This document shows positions 17,399 through 25,516 of a DNA stretch of 64,000 nt, one piece after another. The notes under the pieces are model-generated. The model was not told the DNA's origin, made no database searches, and saw only the letters and a program-made list of their open reading frames with translations. The stretch is from Acinetobacter schindleri CIP 107287. GTDB taxonomy: Bacteria; Pseudomonadota; Gammaproteobacteria; Pseudomonadales; Moraxellaceae. Location of the stretch: NCBI RefSeq assembly GCF_000368625.1, contig NZ_KB849574.1:372001-436000 (forward strand), given 5' to 3'. Position 1 is the stretch's first letter, and every line of letters starts with the position of its first letter. Made by a program: the position numbers and the translations under genes.

Positions 17399-18130
17399 GG
17401 CTCTAGACTAGCAGATTTACACTTAATTTTACCTAATGAGGTTCCACAGCTCAGTTGCTAACTCATTAGGTTCCCTCATCCAACGCCATTCAGTTTCTTT
17501 AAGATGATAATCAAAGTACTCTTTTGATATGCCGTTAAACTTTGCTAGCCTTCTTTTACAAAAGCTCCAAAATGATTCTATTCCATTTATATGGTATTGT
17601 CCTCTAGCAAACTCATTTGCTCCGTGATTTACCCTAAAATGCTTTGAATAACCCACATCAACAAGACCATTATAGCCACGCCATCCATCACTATAAATCA
17701 CACTCTCAAGTGCAACTTTACCAATGATAACCTCTTGTAAAGTCTTCATTTTACAGTCAGGTACGATTTCAGTATAGACGCGCCCATTACGTTCGAATAT
17801 TCCAAATACTGGCTGTTTTAGAGTCCCACGACCACACTTTAACTTTCCATGAAACCCACGTTGCCTTTTCGCTCCAAAATAGCTTTCATCTACTTCTATT
17901 GAACCAACAAACTTAGCTCTTAAATCTGTTTGATGATCATAGATAGTTTCTCTAAAAAGCATGTACCAATAGTTAATCGTATTACGATTTAAATTGAGTA
18001 ATAAGGCTGTTTTGGAAGCAGGAATATCAACACAAAAGCATTGAATAATTTTTTTAATCTTGTAGTGACTTAATTTACTGTTTTCTATCATGATTCTAGA
18101 CTAACATAATCATTCTGCTAGTCTAGAGCC
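17399..18130 (-). mobile_element. IS1595-family insertion sequence, 732 bp
   Basis: Left end GGCTCTAGACTAGCAGA and right end TCTGCTAGTCTAGAGCC form a perfect 17-bp terminal inverted repeat. Flanks share a directly abutting 7-bp repeat TTATTAT (17392-17398 and 18131-18137); the family usually makes 8 bp, so one base may have changed or the AT-rich match may be partly chance. Inside the right end TCTAGACTA (18095-18103) and TAGTCTAGA (18119-18127) form an extra 9-bp stem. The element carries one intact transposase. Confidence 0.9.
17429..18091 (-). CDS. IS1595-family transposase (IS1016-like)
   Basis: Protein of 220 residues, typical of the short IS1016-like branch. It has an N-terminal helix-turn-helix (ASKTALLLNLNRNTINYWY), then the ISXO2-type DDE/N domain: EVDESYFGAKRQRG (first Asp), VIYSDGWRGYNGLVD (second Asp), and HINGIESFWSFCKRRL, where Asn/Glu complete the site. 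The frame is intact. The C-terminal FDYHLKETEWRWMRE pattern is also characteristic. Confidence 0.93.
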   Translation of the reverse strand: MIENSKLSHYKIKKIIQCFCVDIPASKTALLLNLNRNTINYWYMLFRETIYDHQTDLRAKFVGSIEVDESYFGAKRQRGFHGKLKCGRGTLKQPVFGIFERNGRVYTEIVPDCKMKTLQEVIIGKVALESVIYSDGWRGYNGLVDVGYSKHFRVNHGANEFARGQYHINGIESFWSFCKRRLAKFNGISKEYFDYHLKETEWRWMREPNELATELWNLIR

Positions 18131-18311
18131 TTATTATTTTTTAAATAAGCCTTATGAAGAATGAGTTTTCTCGAAATTAGAGTAAAAGTTCTAATTTATT
18201 GTTTTTTATAAATAAAATTTTAATATTTTTTATAAAATTGCCGAATCAATCATTTTTTAATATTGGTGCTTTGATATCATTTTCACACAAATAAGGTTCT
18301 ATTTTCTCCCA

Positions 18312-18327
18312 GTTCAATATATTGAAC
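18312..18327. promoter_or_regulatory. Perfect 16-bp palindrome upstream of the 51-residue peptide gene
   Basis: GTTCAATATATTGAAC reads the same on both strands and ends 22 bp before ATG 18350. Position suits an operator or a 5' untranslated hairpin; no regulator is assigned. Confidence 0.5.
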
Positions 18328-18349
18328 ATCAGCTTATAAAGGTCATATT

Positions 18350-18505
18350 ATGAACGCAATTAAATTTGTTCTGGCTGCAACGGTAATGGCACTTTCAGTA
18401 ACTGCAACTGCGCAAATTGTCTACACACCTGACTTTCCAGCAAAAAAAGCGGCTGCAGTTGAAACTGTTGCGGCGGATACTGCTGAAACTGTAAAAGAAG
18501 CTTAA
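18350..18505 (+). CDS. 51-residue exported peptide, unknown function
   Basis: Short frame with a clear ribosome site (AAAGG, 7 bases before the ATG) and a terminator after it. The first 22 residues form a signal peptide (MNAIKFVLAATVMALSVTAT, cleavage likely after ATA). The mature peptide is about 29 residues: QIVYTPDFPAKKAAAV, then an acidic/alanine stretch ending VKEA. Codon use is like the neighbouring genes. No homologue recognised. It begins 219 bp from the IS1595 element. Confidence 0.7.
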   Translation: MNAIKFVLAATVMALSVTATAQIVYTPDFPAKKAAAVETVAADTAETVKEA

Positions 18506-18522
18506 TTTTCTAGCTTCTTTCT

Positions 18523-18562
18523 TAAAAAAAACAGGCTGAAATATTCAGCCTGTTTTTTATTT
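18523..18562 (+). terminator. Terminator after the 51-residue peptide gene
   Basis: ACAGGCTGAA / TTCAGCCTGT stem with 3-base loop (18531-18553), A run before, TTTTTTATTTTT after. Confidence 0.92.
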
Positions 18563-18741
18563 TTGCAGTACGACATCACAGAAAACGATTAAATTTATAT
18601 TCAAGCTTATTTCAATTAACTAAATATTTTGATCCATGATTCATCCAGGTGATCTTCCACACCCTTCCAAATTTTATCGCGCTACATTTCTAGAAAATAA
18701 TTGATAAAAAATAACATTTTTATATTTTCCTCCATATAATC

Positions 18742-18759
18742 AAAAAATGATCATTTTTT
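18742..18759. promoter_or_regulatory. Perfect 18-bp palindrome at the start of the 18.8-20.4 kb gene pair
   Basis: AAAAAATGATCATTTTTT, immediately after a TATAAT (18735-18740) and just before the first gene's start. It would overlap the transcription start, as an operator often does. The -35 region is not convincing. Confidence 0.5.
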
Positions 18760-18778
18760 ATATGTGACAAGTTTTGCC

Positions 18779-18958
18779 ATGAATGAATTGCAAGCTTTAG
18801 TACAAGGTCAAATTTCACCACAGGCGATTCCACTTGATCATCTGTTGCAGTTAGCCGAACGTTATACCGACCCTAACTCAACTGAATATAAACTGATTGA
18901 ACTGGCTGCCAATATCATTCTGGCCAAAAGCCTGGATAAAGCACTTAAATATTTATAA
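18779..18958 (+). CDS. Small protein of 59 residues, unknown function
   Basis: Soluble, mostly helical by composition (MNELQALVQGQISPQAIPL, ELAANIILAKSLDKALKYL). An in-frame GTG at 18764 could add five residues; neither start has a good ribosome site. The stop is 3 bp before the next gene's ATG, so the two are translationally coupled. No family recognised. Confidence 0.65.
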   Translation: MNELQALVQGQISPQAIPLDHLLQLAERYTDPNSTEYKLIELAANIILAKSLDKALKYL

Positions 18959-18961
18959 TAG

Positions 18962-20389
18962 ATGACGATAATGAATGCTCTTGAAAAAGTACGCCTGATT
19001 AAAGAACTGCATGAATTAGGACATGATCTGGATCATCGTAGTCTCAGCTTATATGAAGTAGTCCGCTCTAAAAAACGTGTGCAAGAAATTTTCCAGCAGT
19101 GCAATGAGCCTGTTTTCAAGAAACAGCTGCTGGCATTCAGAACCCGTCTTCAACCTGAACTTGCTGCACAGGAATTTGCTCGAGAAACCCATTATTACCA
19201 TAGCTTCCGTGGTTTTTTTCTCAATGCAGATCATCTGAAGGAAGCCCTGTATGCTCACCCGCTTTCAGGTTGGGCTTTCTTGCATGACCCTAAACGTGGC
19301 TGGCAAATCTGGCTGATCCCAGCACCTCAACGTACTGCATTGATCAGTGAATGGAACCTTGATATAGAGCAGAGCTTTAGCTGGCTGTTACACCAGCAAC
19401 AGCTTTCTTCATGTTTGAAAAGTGATCATGAATTACAAGCTACTGCAACCCCATTGTCTTTAGAGATGGTTGAAGAAAAGCTTCCTGAATCGTCTATAAA
19501 TACTTATATCTCCAAACATGAGATTTGGGCGAATCCTCAAGTTTTGCCCGTTCAACAAAAAGCTTCAAATGTGCTTCAGACAATCGTACCTCTAGCAGAA
19601 TTAGATTTAAGCCATTCAGAGCCAGACGAACCACAAGTAGAGAATAAGGAAAACATCGCAGTACCCGATATTCCAGCAACTCTTCTAGAATTTCAGGATT
19701 TATTATTTCAGGTTTCTGATGTTAGCTTGGTCGAAATAGGTAATCATCATCTTTTTGAATTAAGACTGGCTTCTGATTCATCCCTGCAACATCTCAAAAT
19801 GGCTTGGCATTATCAGGCACATATAGACTGGAACTCTCAACCAATTTACCTGGCTGAGCAGATAGATAGCACGGGACGCTTTAGCCACTATTGTATGCTA
19901 TTAGGGACAAGTGAATGGCAGCAAGCCATACAGTTAATGCAGTTCTGGGGACAACAACAGAATTATCATATTGCTGCTATTAAAACGATTAGCGCTGTTG
20001 AATTAAGTACTAAATTCTTGCAGCTTGATTCGCTCTATCAAACTTATTCCGAACAGGCCCGATTGATCTGGCAACAAAAGGATTATTTCCCATTTATTCC
20101 TCTGCATCAGATTACCACCAAAAAATTTATTCTATTTGATGAGCAGTCAGCCAACTTTCATACTCCCCTTCTGTTACTACAAGAACGTCAAAAATTGCGT
20201 GTGATTCATGGGGAACAACGTCTCAAGCTGTCTTCCACGGAACAGATGTATCCGTGCTTGATTCTGAAACGTGATCAGCAAATTAACTGGCAGCTGATCC
20301 ACCAGATTCTGCTGGAGATTAAAGAGCCTGTGGCGGTAGCAGAACTTTATGCAAGCATCCTGGATAAAGCTTTGGAAAAATTGATGTAA
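18962..20389 (+). CDS. Protein of 475 residues, unknown function
   Basis: Soluble protein rich in Leu, Gln and His, with no signal peptide, membrane helix or nucleotide motif that I can see. It shows a region of Trp-rich turns (HPLSGWAFLHDPKRGWQIWL, about 96-117), a variable acidic linker at about 160-225, and a second globular part from about 230. The C-terminus (IHQILLEIKEPVAVAELYA) is helical. Placed 3 bp after the 59-residue gene, so one transcript. It may be a lineage-specific Acinetobacter protein. No function assigned. Confidence 0.75.
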   Translation: MTIMNALEKVRLIKELHELGHDLDHRSLSLYEVVRSKKRVQEIFQQCNEPVFKKQLLAFRTRLQPELAAQEFARETHYYHSFRGFFLNADHLKEALYAHPLSGWAFLHDPKRGWQIWLIPAPQRTALISEWNLDIEQSFSWLLHQQQLSSCLKSDHELQATATPLSLEMVEEKLPESSINTYISKHEIWANPQVLPVQQKASNVLQTIVPLAELDLSHSEPDEPQVENKENIAVPDIPATLLEFQDLLFQVSDVSLVEIGNHHLFELRLASDSSLQHLKMAWHYQAHIDWNSQPIYLAEQIDSTGRFSHYCMLLGTSEWQQAIQLMQFWGQQQNYHIAAIKTISAVELSTKFLQLDSLYQTYSEQARLIWQQKDYFPFIPLHQITTKKFILFDEQSANFHTPLLLLQERQKLRVIHGEQRLKLSSTEQMYPCLILKRDQQINWQLIHQILLEIKEPVAVAELYASILDKALEKLM

Positions 20390-20472
20390 TTTTGTAGTTC
20401 TGGTTGCTTTTATTAGATGCAATTCTGCAAACTTATTCTTGAAATATAAAGAAAAAGAGCAAGAATAGCCCT

Positions 20473-21603
20473 ATGAAAAAAAGCCGGATTTTGCCCGCAT
20501 CTTTCTTACTGATCAGTTTAACAAGTATGAGTCCAATACTTTGGGCCGGGCTTGATCAATCTTCTGATACAAGCCAAACAGCCGAGGCCGATGAGCAGGA
20601 AGCAGAGCCTTCCAAAAGCTTTAGTTTCCTTGACTATATTCCGCGATTCATAGATAGCACGCCTACCTTTTTACCGGAGCAGTCGAGTGAATCTATCGTT
20701 CCCAGTACCCATGAGACTGAGGAAAATACCTGGGTAGATCGAAAACAAAAAGGGATTCGTCACTGGACTAACCGTACTGCAAATAAAATTGACAACTGGT
20801 TTGGTGACCCTGATGAAAATGAACCTGCACGTGCGACCCTGAGAGTGATCGTGGATAATAGCTGGAACAAATATGATGAATATGAAGTCAAACCCCGTAT
20901 TCGCGGCAGAATCAAGCTTCCCACATTAGAACGTAAACTCAGTGTAGTCTTTGGTGATGACAGCCTCGATAATGAACTGAATGGCAATGTCGCAATTACC
21001 AATGAGAATCCAGGCAATGCGCCTGACAGACGGCTGGACCGTAGCCGGACACGAGAAAATAACAGCTCTCTCGCATTGCGCTGGTCGGAACTTTCTAAAA
21101 AACTTCCTTTTGAAACTGATCTGGATCTGGGGATACGTTCTGGCGATGATATCTATGTCCGTGTAAAAGCAAGTCGAGATTGGGCACTACATAATGACTT
21201 CTCATTCCATGCCGAACAGATCTATCGTTACGGGATTGATAGTGAAAACTATCTGCGAACCAACCTGGAATTGACCCATGCGCGCCCTAATCAACCTTTT
21301 CTCTCCAACCAATTCAGCCTGATCTATGCAGATGAACAGGATGATGATTTACGCTGGAACAATTACAGTTTTCGACAGCACCAGTTCTTTAATGCTCACC
21401 GCTTCAGTTACGGCCTCTATACTGGGGGTTATATGAATGACAAAGATCTACGCCTGAATACTTGGGGACCCTATGCCTCTTGGCGTCAGCCTTTTCTTCG
21501 TGAATGGTTCTTTGTGCAGACTGATGTCAATTATTTAAATGACCATCGTGAGGATCGGAGTCATTACCTAGGTGCCGCAGTCCGTCTGGAGGCCATCTTC
21601 TAA
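20473..21603 (+). CDS. Putative outer-membrane protein, unknown function
   Basis: 376 residues. A signal peptide of about 25 residues ends SPILWAG. A long polar, acidic, probably unstructured segment follows (about 27-110), then a strand-rich domain with repeated alternating hydrophobic/polar stretches (SLALRWSELSKKLPFETDL, SYGLYTGGYMNDKDLRLNTW). The last residues AAVRLEAIF end in Phe, as expected for a beta-barrel handled by BAM. Its own terminator follows. No family recognised. It is 83 bp downstream of the 475-residue gene and may or may not share its transcript. Confidence 0.78.
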   Translation: MKKSRILPASFLLISLTSMSPILWAGLDQSSDTSQTAEADEQEAEPSKSFSFLDYIPRFIDSTPTFLPEQSSESIVPSTHETEENTWVDRKQKGIRHWTNRTANKIDNWFGDPDENEPARATLRVIVDNSWNKYDEYEVKPRIRGRIKLPTLERKLSVVFGDDSLDNELNGNVAITNENPGNAPDRRLDRSRTRENNSSLALRWSELSKKLPFETDLDLGIRSGDDIYVRVKASRDWALHNDFSFHAEQIYRYGIDSENYLRTNLELTHARPNQPFLSNQFSLIYADEQDDDLRWNNYSFRQHQFFNAHRFSYGLYTGGYMNDKDLRLNTWGPYASWRQPFLREWFFVQTDVNYLNDHREDRSHYLGAAVRLEAIF

Positions 21604-21624
21604 AATCAATAGTGCTATATATGC

Positions 21625-21656
21625 AAAAAGCCCATAAAAGATGGGCTTTTAAAACC
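21625..21656 (+). terminator. Terminator after the 20.5-kb membrane protein gene
   Basis: AAAAGCCCAT / ATGGGCTTTT stem with 5-base loop (21626-21650). Confidence 0.88.
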
Positions 21657-21666
21657 AGTAAAGCTT

Positions 21667-21843
21667 TCATTCATTAAATCTTCCTAAACACAATACGGTC
21701 GTACGCATGATACGTTCAGGTTGCCAAGATGGCTGACCCAAGCTGGCTTGATTAAAGGCTATATGATTGCTCTGCTGTACAAGCTCAACCCATAAATCTT
21801 TCATTTTCATATATTTATAAGAAATTATACGATCCGTACGCAT
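21667..21843 (-). pseudogene. Possible 58-codon ORF or gene remnant
   Basis: A minus-strand frame of 58 residues (MRTDRIISYKYMKMKDLWVE ... ending CLGRFNE) without ribosome site. In the same frame upstream, after two stops, codons read like a signal peptide (KISIVISLLTTLLISMSQ, about 21870-21930) behind a GGAG, but with no proper start codon. This suggests decay of an exported protein, though chance is possible. The rest of the 21604-22097 gap is AT-rich with no other feature apart from terminators. Confidence 0.3.
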
Positions 21844-22055
21844 CACTTTTTAGTACTAGTTCGCCATCGTGAGCTGGCTCATGGAGATCAGTAAGGTAGT
21901 TAACAGACTTATGACGATACTGATTTTATGATTTATATCTCCATTAACTTAATAATCACTACTATTGATTATTTAATACAATATTATGTTTTTATTTGAT
22001 GATAGATTCTTCAGATCAAACCTCCTTTATCATCAAAAATTTACAGTAGATAATC

Positions 22056-22087
22056 ATAAAAAACCCTTCTAGTAGAAGGGTTTTTCA
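22056..22087 (-). terminator. Terminator after htpG
   Basis: AAACCCTTCT / AGAAGGGTTT stem (22061-22083), followed on the minus strand by a T run. Confidence 0.88.
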
Positions 22088-22097
22088 AGTTTAAAAT

Positions 22098-24017
22098 TTA
22101 AGCTAATAACAGACTGTTAATACGCTTTACATATTCGGCCGGATTCTCTGGTAAACCACCTTCTGCAATCACCGCCTGATCAAAGATGACATTGGCCAGG
22201 TCATCAAACTGGGTAGTGCCTTCCAGTTTTTTCACCAATGGATGTTCAGGGTTGATCTCTAAAATCGGTTTCATATCGGGTACAGGCTGCCCTGCATCTT
22301 TCAGCATACGGATCAACTGTGGTGATAACTCCCCTTCTCCTGTCACCAGACAGGCTGGTGAATCTACCAGACGAGTTGTTACACGCACTTCCTTGGTTTT
22401 ATCCTTCAAGGAATCCGTAAGTTTATCGACCACAGGCTTAAACTGCTCAGCAGCTGCTTCAAGCGCTTTCTTCTCTTCAGCATCTTGCAGATCACCGAGA
22501 TCTACTGCACCCTTAGATACATTCTGCAACGGCGTACCATCAAACTCATGTACGAAGTTCATTGCCCATTCATCTACGCGCTCAGACATGAGGAGAACTT
22601 CAATGCCTTTTTTCTTGAACAGTTCCAGCTGAGGAGAATTTTTCGCTGCATTCAGACTGTCAGCCGTTACATAATAAATAGCCTTTTGACCTTCCTTCAT
22701 GCGAGCTTTATAGTCTGCCAATGAAGTACTGATTTCATCATTGGTTGAGGTTGCATAACGCAGTAATTTCAGGATGCGTTCACGGTTACTAAAATCTTCA
22801 CCCAAACCTTCTTTCAGCACAGCACCAAATTCACGGTAGAAAGTTTTGAAGTTTTCCTGATCTTTTTCATCTTCAGACTTGGCCAGATTATCCAGCATGG
22901 TCAGGATACGACGGGTATTGCCTTCACGAATCGTTTTGACGTCACGGCTTTCCTGTAGTAATTCGCGACTTACATTTAATGGTAAATCTGCACTATCCAC
23001 CACACCTTGTACAAAGCGCAGATAGTTTGGAATCAGGTTATCCGCATCATCCATAATAAAGACACGTTTCACATACAGCTTAATCCCTGCTTTAGCATCA
23101 CGGGTGAAAATATTCTGTGGAGCCTTGCTCGGTACATAAAGCAGCTGGGTGTATTCCGTGCTACCTTCCACACGATTATGTGCCCAAGCCAGCGGTGCAG
23201 CAAAGTCATGAGTCAGGTTCTTATAAAACTCGACATACTGTTCTTCAGTAATCTCAGATTTATTACGGGTCCATAAAGCACTGGCAGAGTTGATCGCTTC
23301 CCACTCGTCCGTCTTCACATATTGACCACCTTTTGGTGTTTCACCCTCTGCAGCTTCTTCTTCCTGCCAGACTTCTTTCTGCATTTGGATAGGCAGGCTG
23401 ATATGGTCAGAATATTTATTAATAATCTGCTTTACTTTATAGCTTTGCAGATAATCCAAAGCATCTTCACGCAAATGCAGGATAATGTCCGTACCACGGC
23501 CATCTTTAGTAATCTGTTCAACTTCGAAATCACCTGTACCCCCACTGATCCAGCGTACGCCTTCAGACTTGTCCGCACCTGCACGACGGGACTCTACAGT
23601 GATCTTGTCAGCGACAATAAAGCCTGAATAGAAACCGACACCAAACTGACCGATCAACTGGGCATCGGCTTTTTGATCCCCGGTCAGTTTTGACATAAAG
23701 TCTTTGGTACCTGATTTGGCAATCGTCCCCAGATTATCAATGGCTTCTTGCTGGCTTAAGCCAATGCCATTATCAGAAATAGTAATGGTTTTATTGTTTT
23801 GATCGAGGCTGACCCGAACACGCAGGTCAGGTTCATTTTCATAATATTCAGGATGATTGATCCCTTCAAAGCGTAACTTGTCGCATGCATCTGAAGCATT
23901 TGAAATCAATTCACGCAGGAAAATTTCAGGGTTTGAGTATAGCGAATGTGTCACGAGGTGCAGTAATTGCGCTACCTCGGCCTGGAAACTATGCTTTTGT
24001 GCGTTTGACTCGCTCAT
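22098..24017 (-). CDS. htpG: Chaperone HtpG (Hsp90)
   Basis: Complete bacterial Hsp90 of 639 residues. The N-terminal GHKL ATPase domain shows [18 protein letters not shown] (Asn that binds Mg-ATP), then ITISDNGIG and [15 protein letters not shown] lid/ATP motifs. Middle domain includes [11 protein letters not shown] and [11 protein letters not shown] with the catalytic Arg loop, and a C-terminal dimerisation domain follows. Cytoplasmic ATP-dependent folding helper for client proteins under heat and other stress. Start ATG 24017 with GGAG 8 bases upstream. Monocistronic. Confidence 0.98.
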   Translation of the reverse strand: MSESNAQKHSFQAEVAQLLHLVTHSLYSNPEIFLRELISNASDACDKLRFEGINHPEYYENEPDLRVRVSLDQNNKTITISDNGIGLSQQEAIDNLGTIAKSGTKDFMSKLTGDQKADAQLIGQFGVGFYSGFIVADKITVESRRAGADKSEGVRWISGGTGDFEVEQITKDGRGTDIILHLREDALDYLQSYKVKQIINKYSDHISLPIQMQKEVWQEEEAAEGETPKGGQYVKTDEWEAINSASALWTRNKSEITEEQYVEFYKNLTHDFAAPLAWAHNRVEGSTEYTQLLYVPSKAPQNIFTRDAKAGIKLYVKRVFIMDDADNLIPNYLRFVQGVVDSADLPLNVSRELLQESRDVKTIREGNTRRILTMLDNLAKSEDEKDQENFKTFYREFGAVLKEGLGEDFSNRERILKLLRYATSTNDEISTSLADYKARMKEGQKAIYYVTADSLNAAKNSPQLELFKKKGIEVLLMSERVDEWAMNFVHEFDGTPLQNVSKGAVDLGDLQDAEEKKALEAAAEQFKPVVDKLTDSLKDKTKEVRVTTRLVDSPACLVTGEGELSPQLIRMLKDAGQPVPDMKPILEINPEHPLVKKLEGTTQFDDLANVIFDQAVIAEGGLPENPAEYVKRINSLLLA

Positions 24018-24129
24018 TCTTCACTCCTTTCATTATTGGAAACAGACTTAAGCTGATGCCTATATGAATGGAGTGAGTTGTTTAATTTTCAATAGTATCT
24101 AATGATTTTCATGCAAAAAATTTAATCAT

Positions 24130-24474
24130 TCAAAATGGTCCCTGACGGTAAACCCGATCAAATTGCAAGTCAATCTGCTGCTGGCGCATTTTATATACCT
24201 GCATCAGACAGTCGACAGACTCCTGACACTGATCACGAAACTGTAACCACTTGACCTGATCTCGCTGAATGACCGAGCGCGTACCCATGGGCACAAGATG
24301 ACGGATAATATTGTAACTGGTGGCCATTTTGACATCGGCATCATTCAGTGTCCGATGCTGACAAATCGCCTTTTCAGTTTGTGACTGAGCCTTCTGGCAG
24401 TCGAAACTTGCCGCATAGCTTTGAGTCGTCCAGACCATAAAGAAGACCAATCCACTTCTAAGCAACCACTTCAT
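24130..24474 (-). CDS. LprI-like (DUF1311) exported protein
   Basis: About 114 residues. I start it at ATG 24474, with AGGA 9 bases upstream, because the residues before it in the open frame are not signal-like, whereas MKWLLRSGLVFFMVWTTQSYA is a normal signal peptide. Mature part: SFDCQKAQSQTEKAICQHRTL, then D-x4-YN, and C-x4-C, the cysteine layout of the lysozyme-inhibitor LprI N-terminal (DUF1311) family. Members are periplasmic or lipoproteins; some inhibit lysozyme. Role here unproven. Confidence 0.82.
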   Translation of the reverse strand: MKWLLRSGLVFFMVWTTQSYAASFDCQKAQSQTEKAICQHRTLNDADVKMATSYNIIRHLVPMGTRSVIQRDQVKWLQFRDQCQESVDCLMQVYKMRQQQIDLQFDRVYRQGPF

Positions 24475-24592
24475 TCTTGATCTTCCTATTCTCTTTATTG
24501 TATTCAGATTATCTTTAACTTTATTGCATTCAATATATTTGAACAGGGCGAATCTGCTCAATTAAATCACGTTATAAATCGTTGTTATTTTG

Positions 24593-24628
24593 CAAAAAAA
24601 AAGCCCTATCCGTAGATAAGGCTTTTGG
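24593..24628 (-). terminator. Terminator after ompW
   Basis: AAGCCCTATC / GATAAGGCTT stem with one mismatch and a 4-base loop (24601-24622), T run on the minus strand. Confidence 0.82.
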
Positions 24629-24641
24629 ATAATTTCAAAGC

Positions 24642-25244
24642 TTAGAATTTGTAGCTATAGCCAATGGTGTAAACCATAGGATCAATATCTAGATCAAATT
24701 TAGCTGGTACATCTCCAGTCAAAGTAACTTCAGGGCTAATTTGTGCATAACGTGCATCAAAGTAAACACCCCAGTTTTTCGCATCAGCTGGTTGATAGCC
24801 GAAGCCTACCTGTCCAGCAAAGCCAAAATCTTCTTTTACATCTACGTCAGTATCGCCTAGACCTTTTGTACGTTCATCCCAAGCAACAAATACTGTACCA
24901 CCTACACCAATGTATGGAGTAAAGCGAGTTGAGTTTTTAAAATGATACTTTGCAGTCAATGTTGGTGGTAAATGTTTAATTCGCACTACATCTGTACCAT
25001 TTAATTCAACATCATGATTAATGGGTGCTGCAAGTAATAATTCTGCAGAGATGTTGTCATTAAAGAAATATTCAACCGATGGTGTAAATGCTAATTCGTC
25101 CGCAGCTTTTAGCTCAGCATCTGGGCCAAGCTGATACTCACCAGTCGGAGAAACAACCGAGCCACCTACCTTAACTTGCCACTGGCCTGCCATCGCAGAT
25201 GCGGAAAGACCCATTAATGCAATTAGAGCAACTTGCTTTAACAT
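24642..25244 (-). CDS. ompW: OmpW-family outer-membrane protein
   Basis: 200 residues with signal peptide ending AMA. The family features are visible: GQWQVKVGGSVVSP at the mature start, LPPTLTAKYHF and PYIGVGGTVFVAWDE in the middle, and DIDPMVYTIGYSYKF with C-terminal Phe. OmpW is an eight-stranded barrel with a hydrophobic channel, used for small hydrophobic compounds or as a stress-responsive porin. Monocistronic; an inverted repeat lies 155-185 bp upstream of the start. Confidence 0.94.
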   Translation of the reverse strand: MLKQVALIALMGLSASAMAGQWQVKVGGSVVSPTGEYQLGPDAELKAADELAFTPSVEYFFNDNISAELLLAAPINHDVELNGTDVVRIKHLPPTLTAKYHFKNSTRFTPYIGVGGTVFVAWDERTKGLGDTDVDVKEDFGFAGQVGFGYQPADAKNWGVYFDARYAQISPEVTLTGDVPAKFDLDIDPMVYTIGYSYKF

Positions 25245-25398
25245 TTTTAATACCCCACGGGAAGAATAATTATTAAGAAAAATATACCTTAATTAATAAT
25301 AAACATGGTTAAAATTAATATGCAATAGATATTATAAAATCAAATTATAAGTATTATTTAAGTATATGTAATTAATATATATTTATTTTAATCTGACC

Positions 25399-25429
25399 AA
25401 CCTGGTTGGATTAAAATACCAACCAAGTT
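25399..25429. promoter_or_regulatory. Inverted repeat upstream of ompW
   Basis: AACCTGGTTGG (25399-25409) and CCAACCAAGTT (25419-25429) pair at ten of eleven positions (the exception is G-T) across a 9-base gap. Position between the antiporter 3' end and ompW suggests an ompW operator, though no matching regulator is known to me. Confidence 0.45.
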
Positions 25430-25493
25430 AATCTGATTTAATTATTATTTATTCCAAGCAGACAAGTCAGAATTAATAGGCACCAATTCAAAT

Positions 25494-25516
25494 AAAATGT
25501 GTGAAACATCACACAA
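25494..25516 (-). terminator. Terminator directly after the Na+/H+ antiporter gene
   Basis: TGTGTGA / TCACACA stem with a 4-base loop (25498-25515), beginning right after the stop codon and followed on the minus strand by TTTTATTT. Confidence 0.7.

Noticed and set aside
18779..20389. Toxin-antitoxin module (small gene followed by larger coupled gene).
   Set aside because: Neither protein shows a toxin or DNA-binding antitoxin motif, and the large protein is far too long for common toxins.
20435..20466. ATTCTTG / CAAGAAT inverted repeat just before ATG 20473.
   Set aside because: Only 7 bp with an 18-base gap; expected by chance in AT-rich DNA.
25498..25515. TGTGTGA / TCACACA looked like a CRP/Vfr binding site.
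   Set aside because: The gap is 4 bases, not 6, and it sits directly after a stop codon with a T run on the minus strand; it fits a terminator better.
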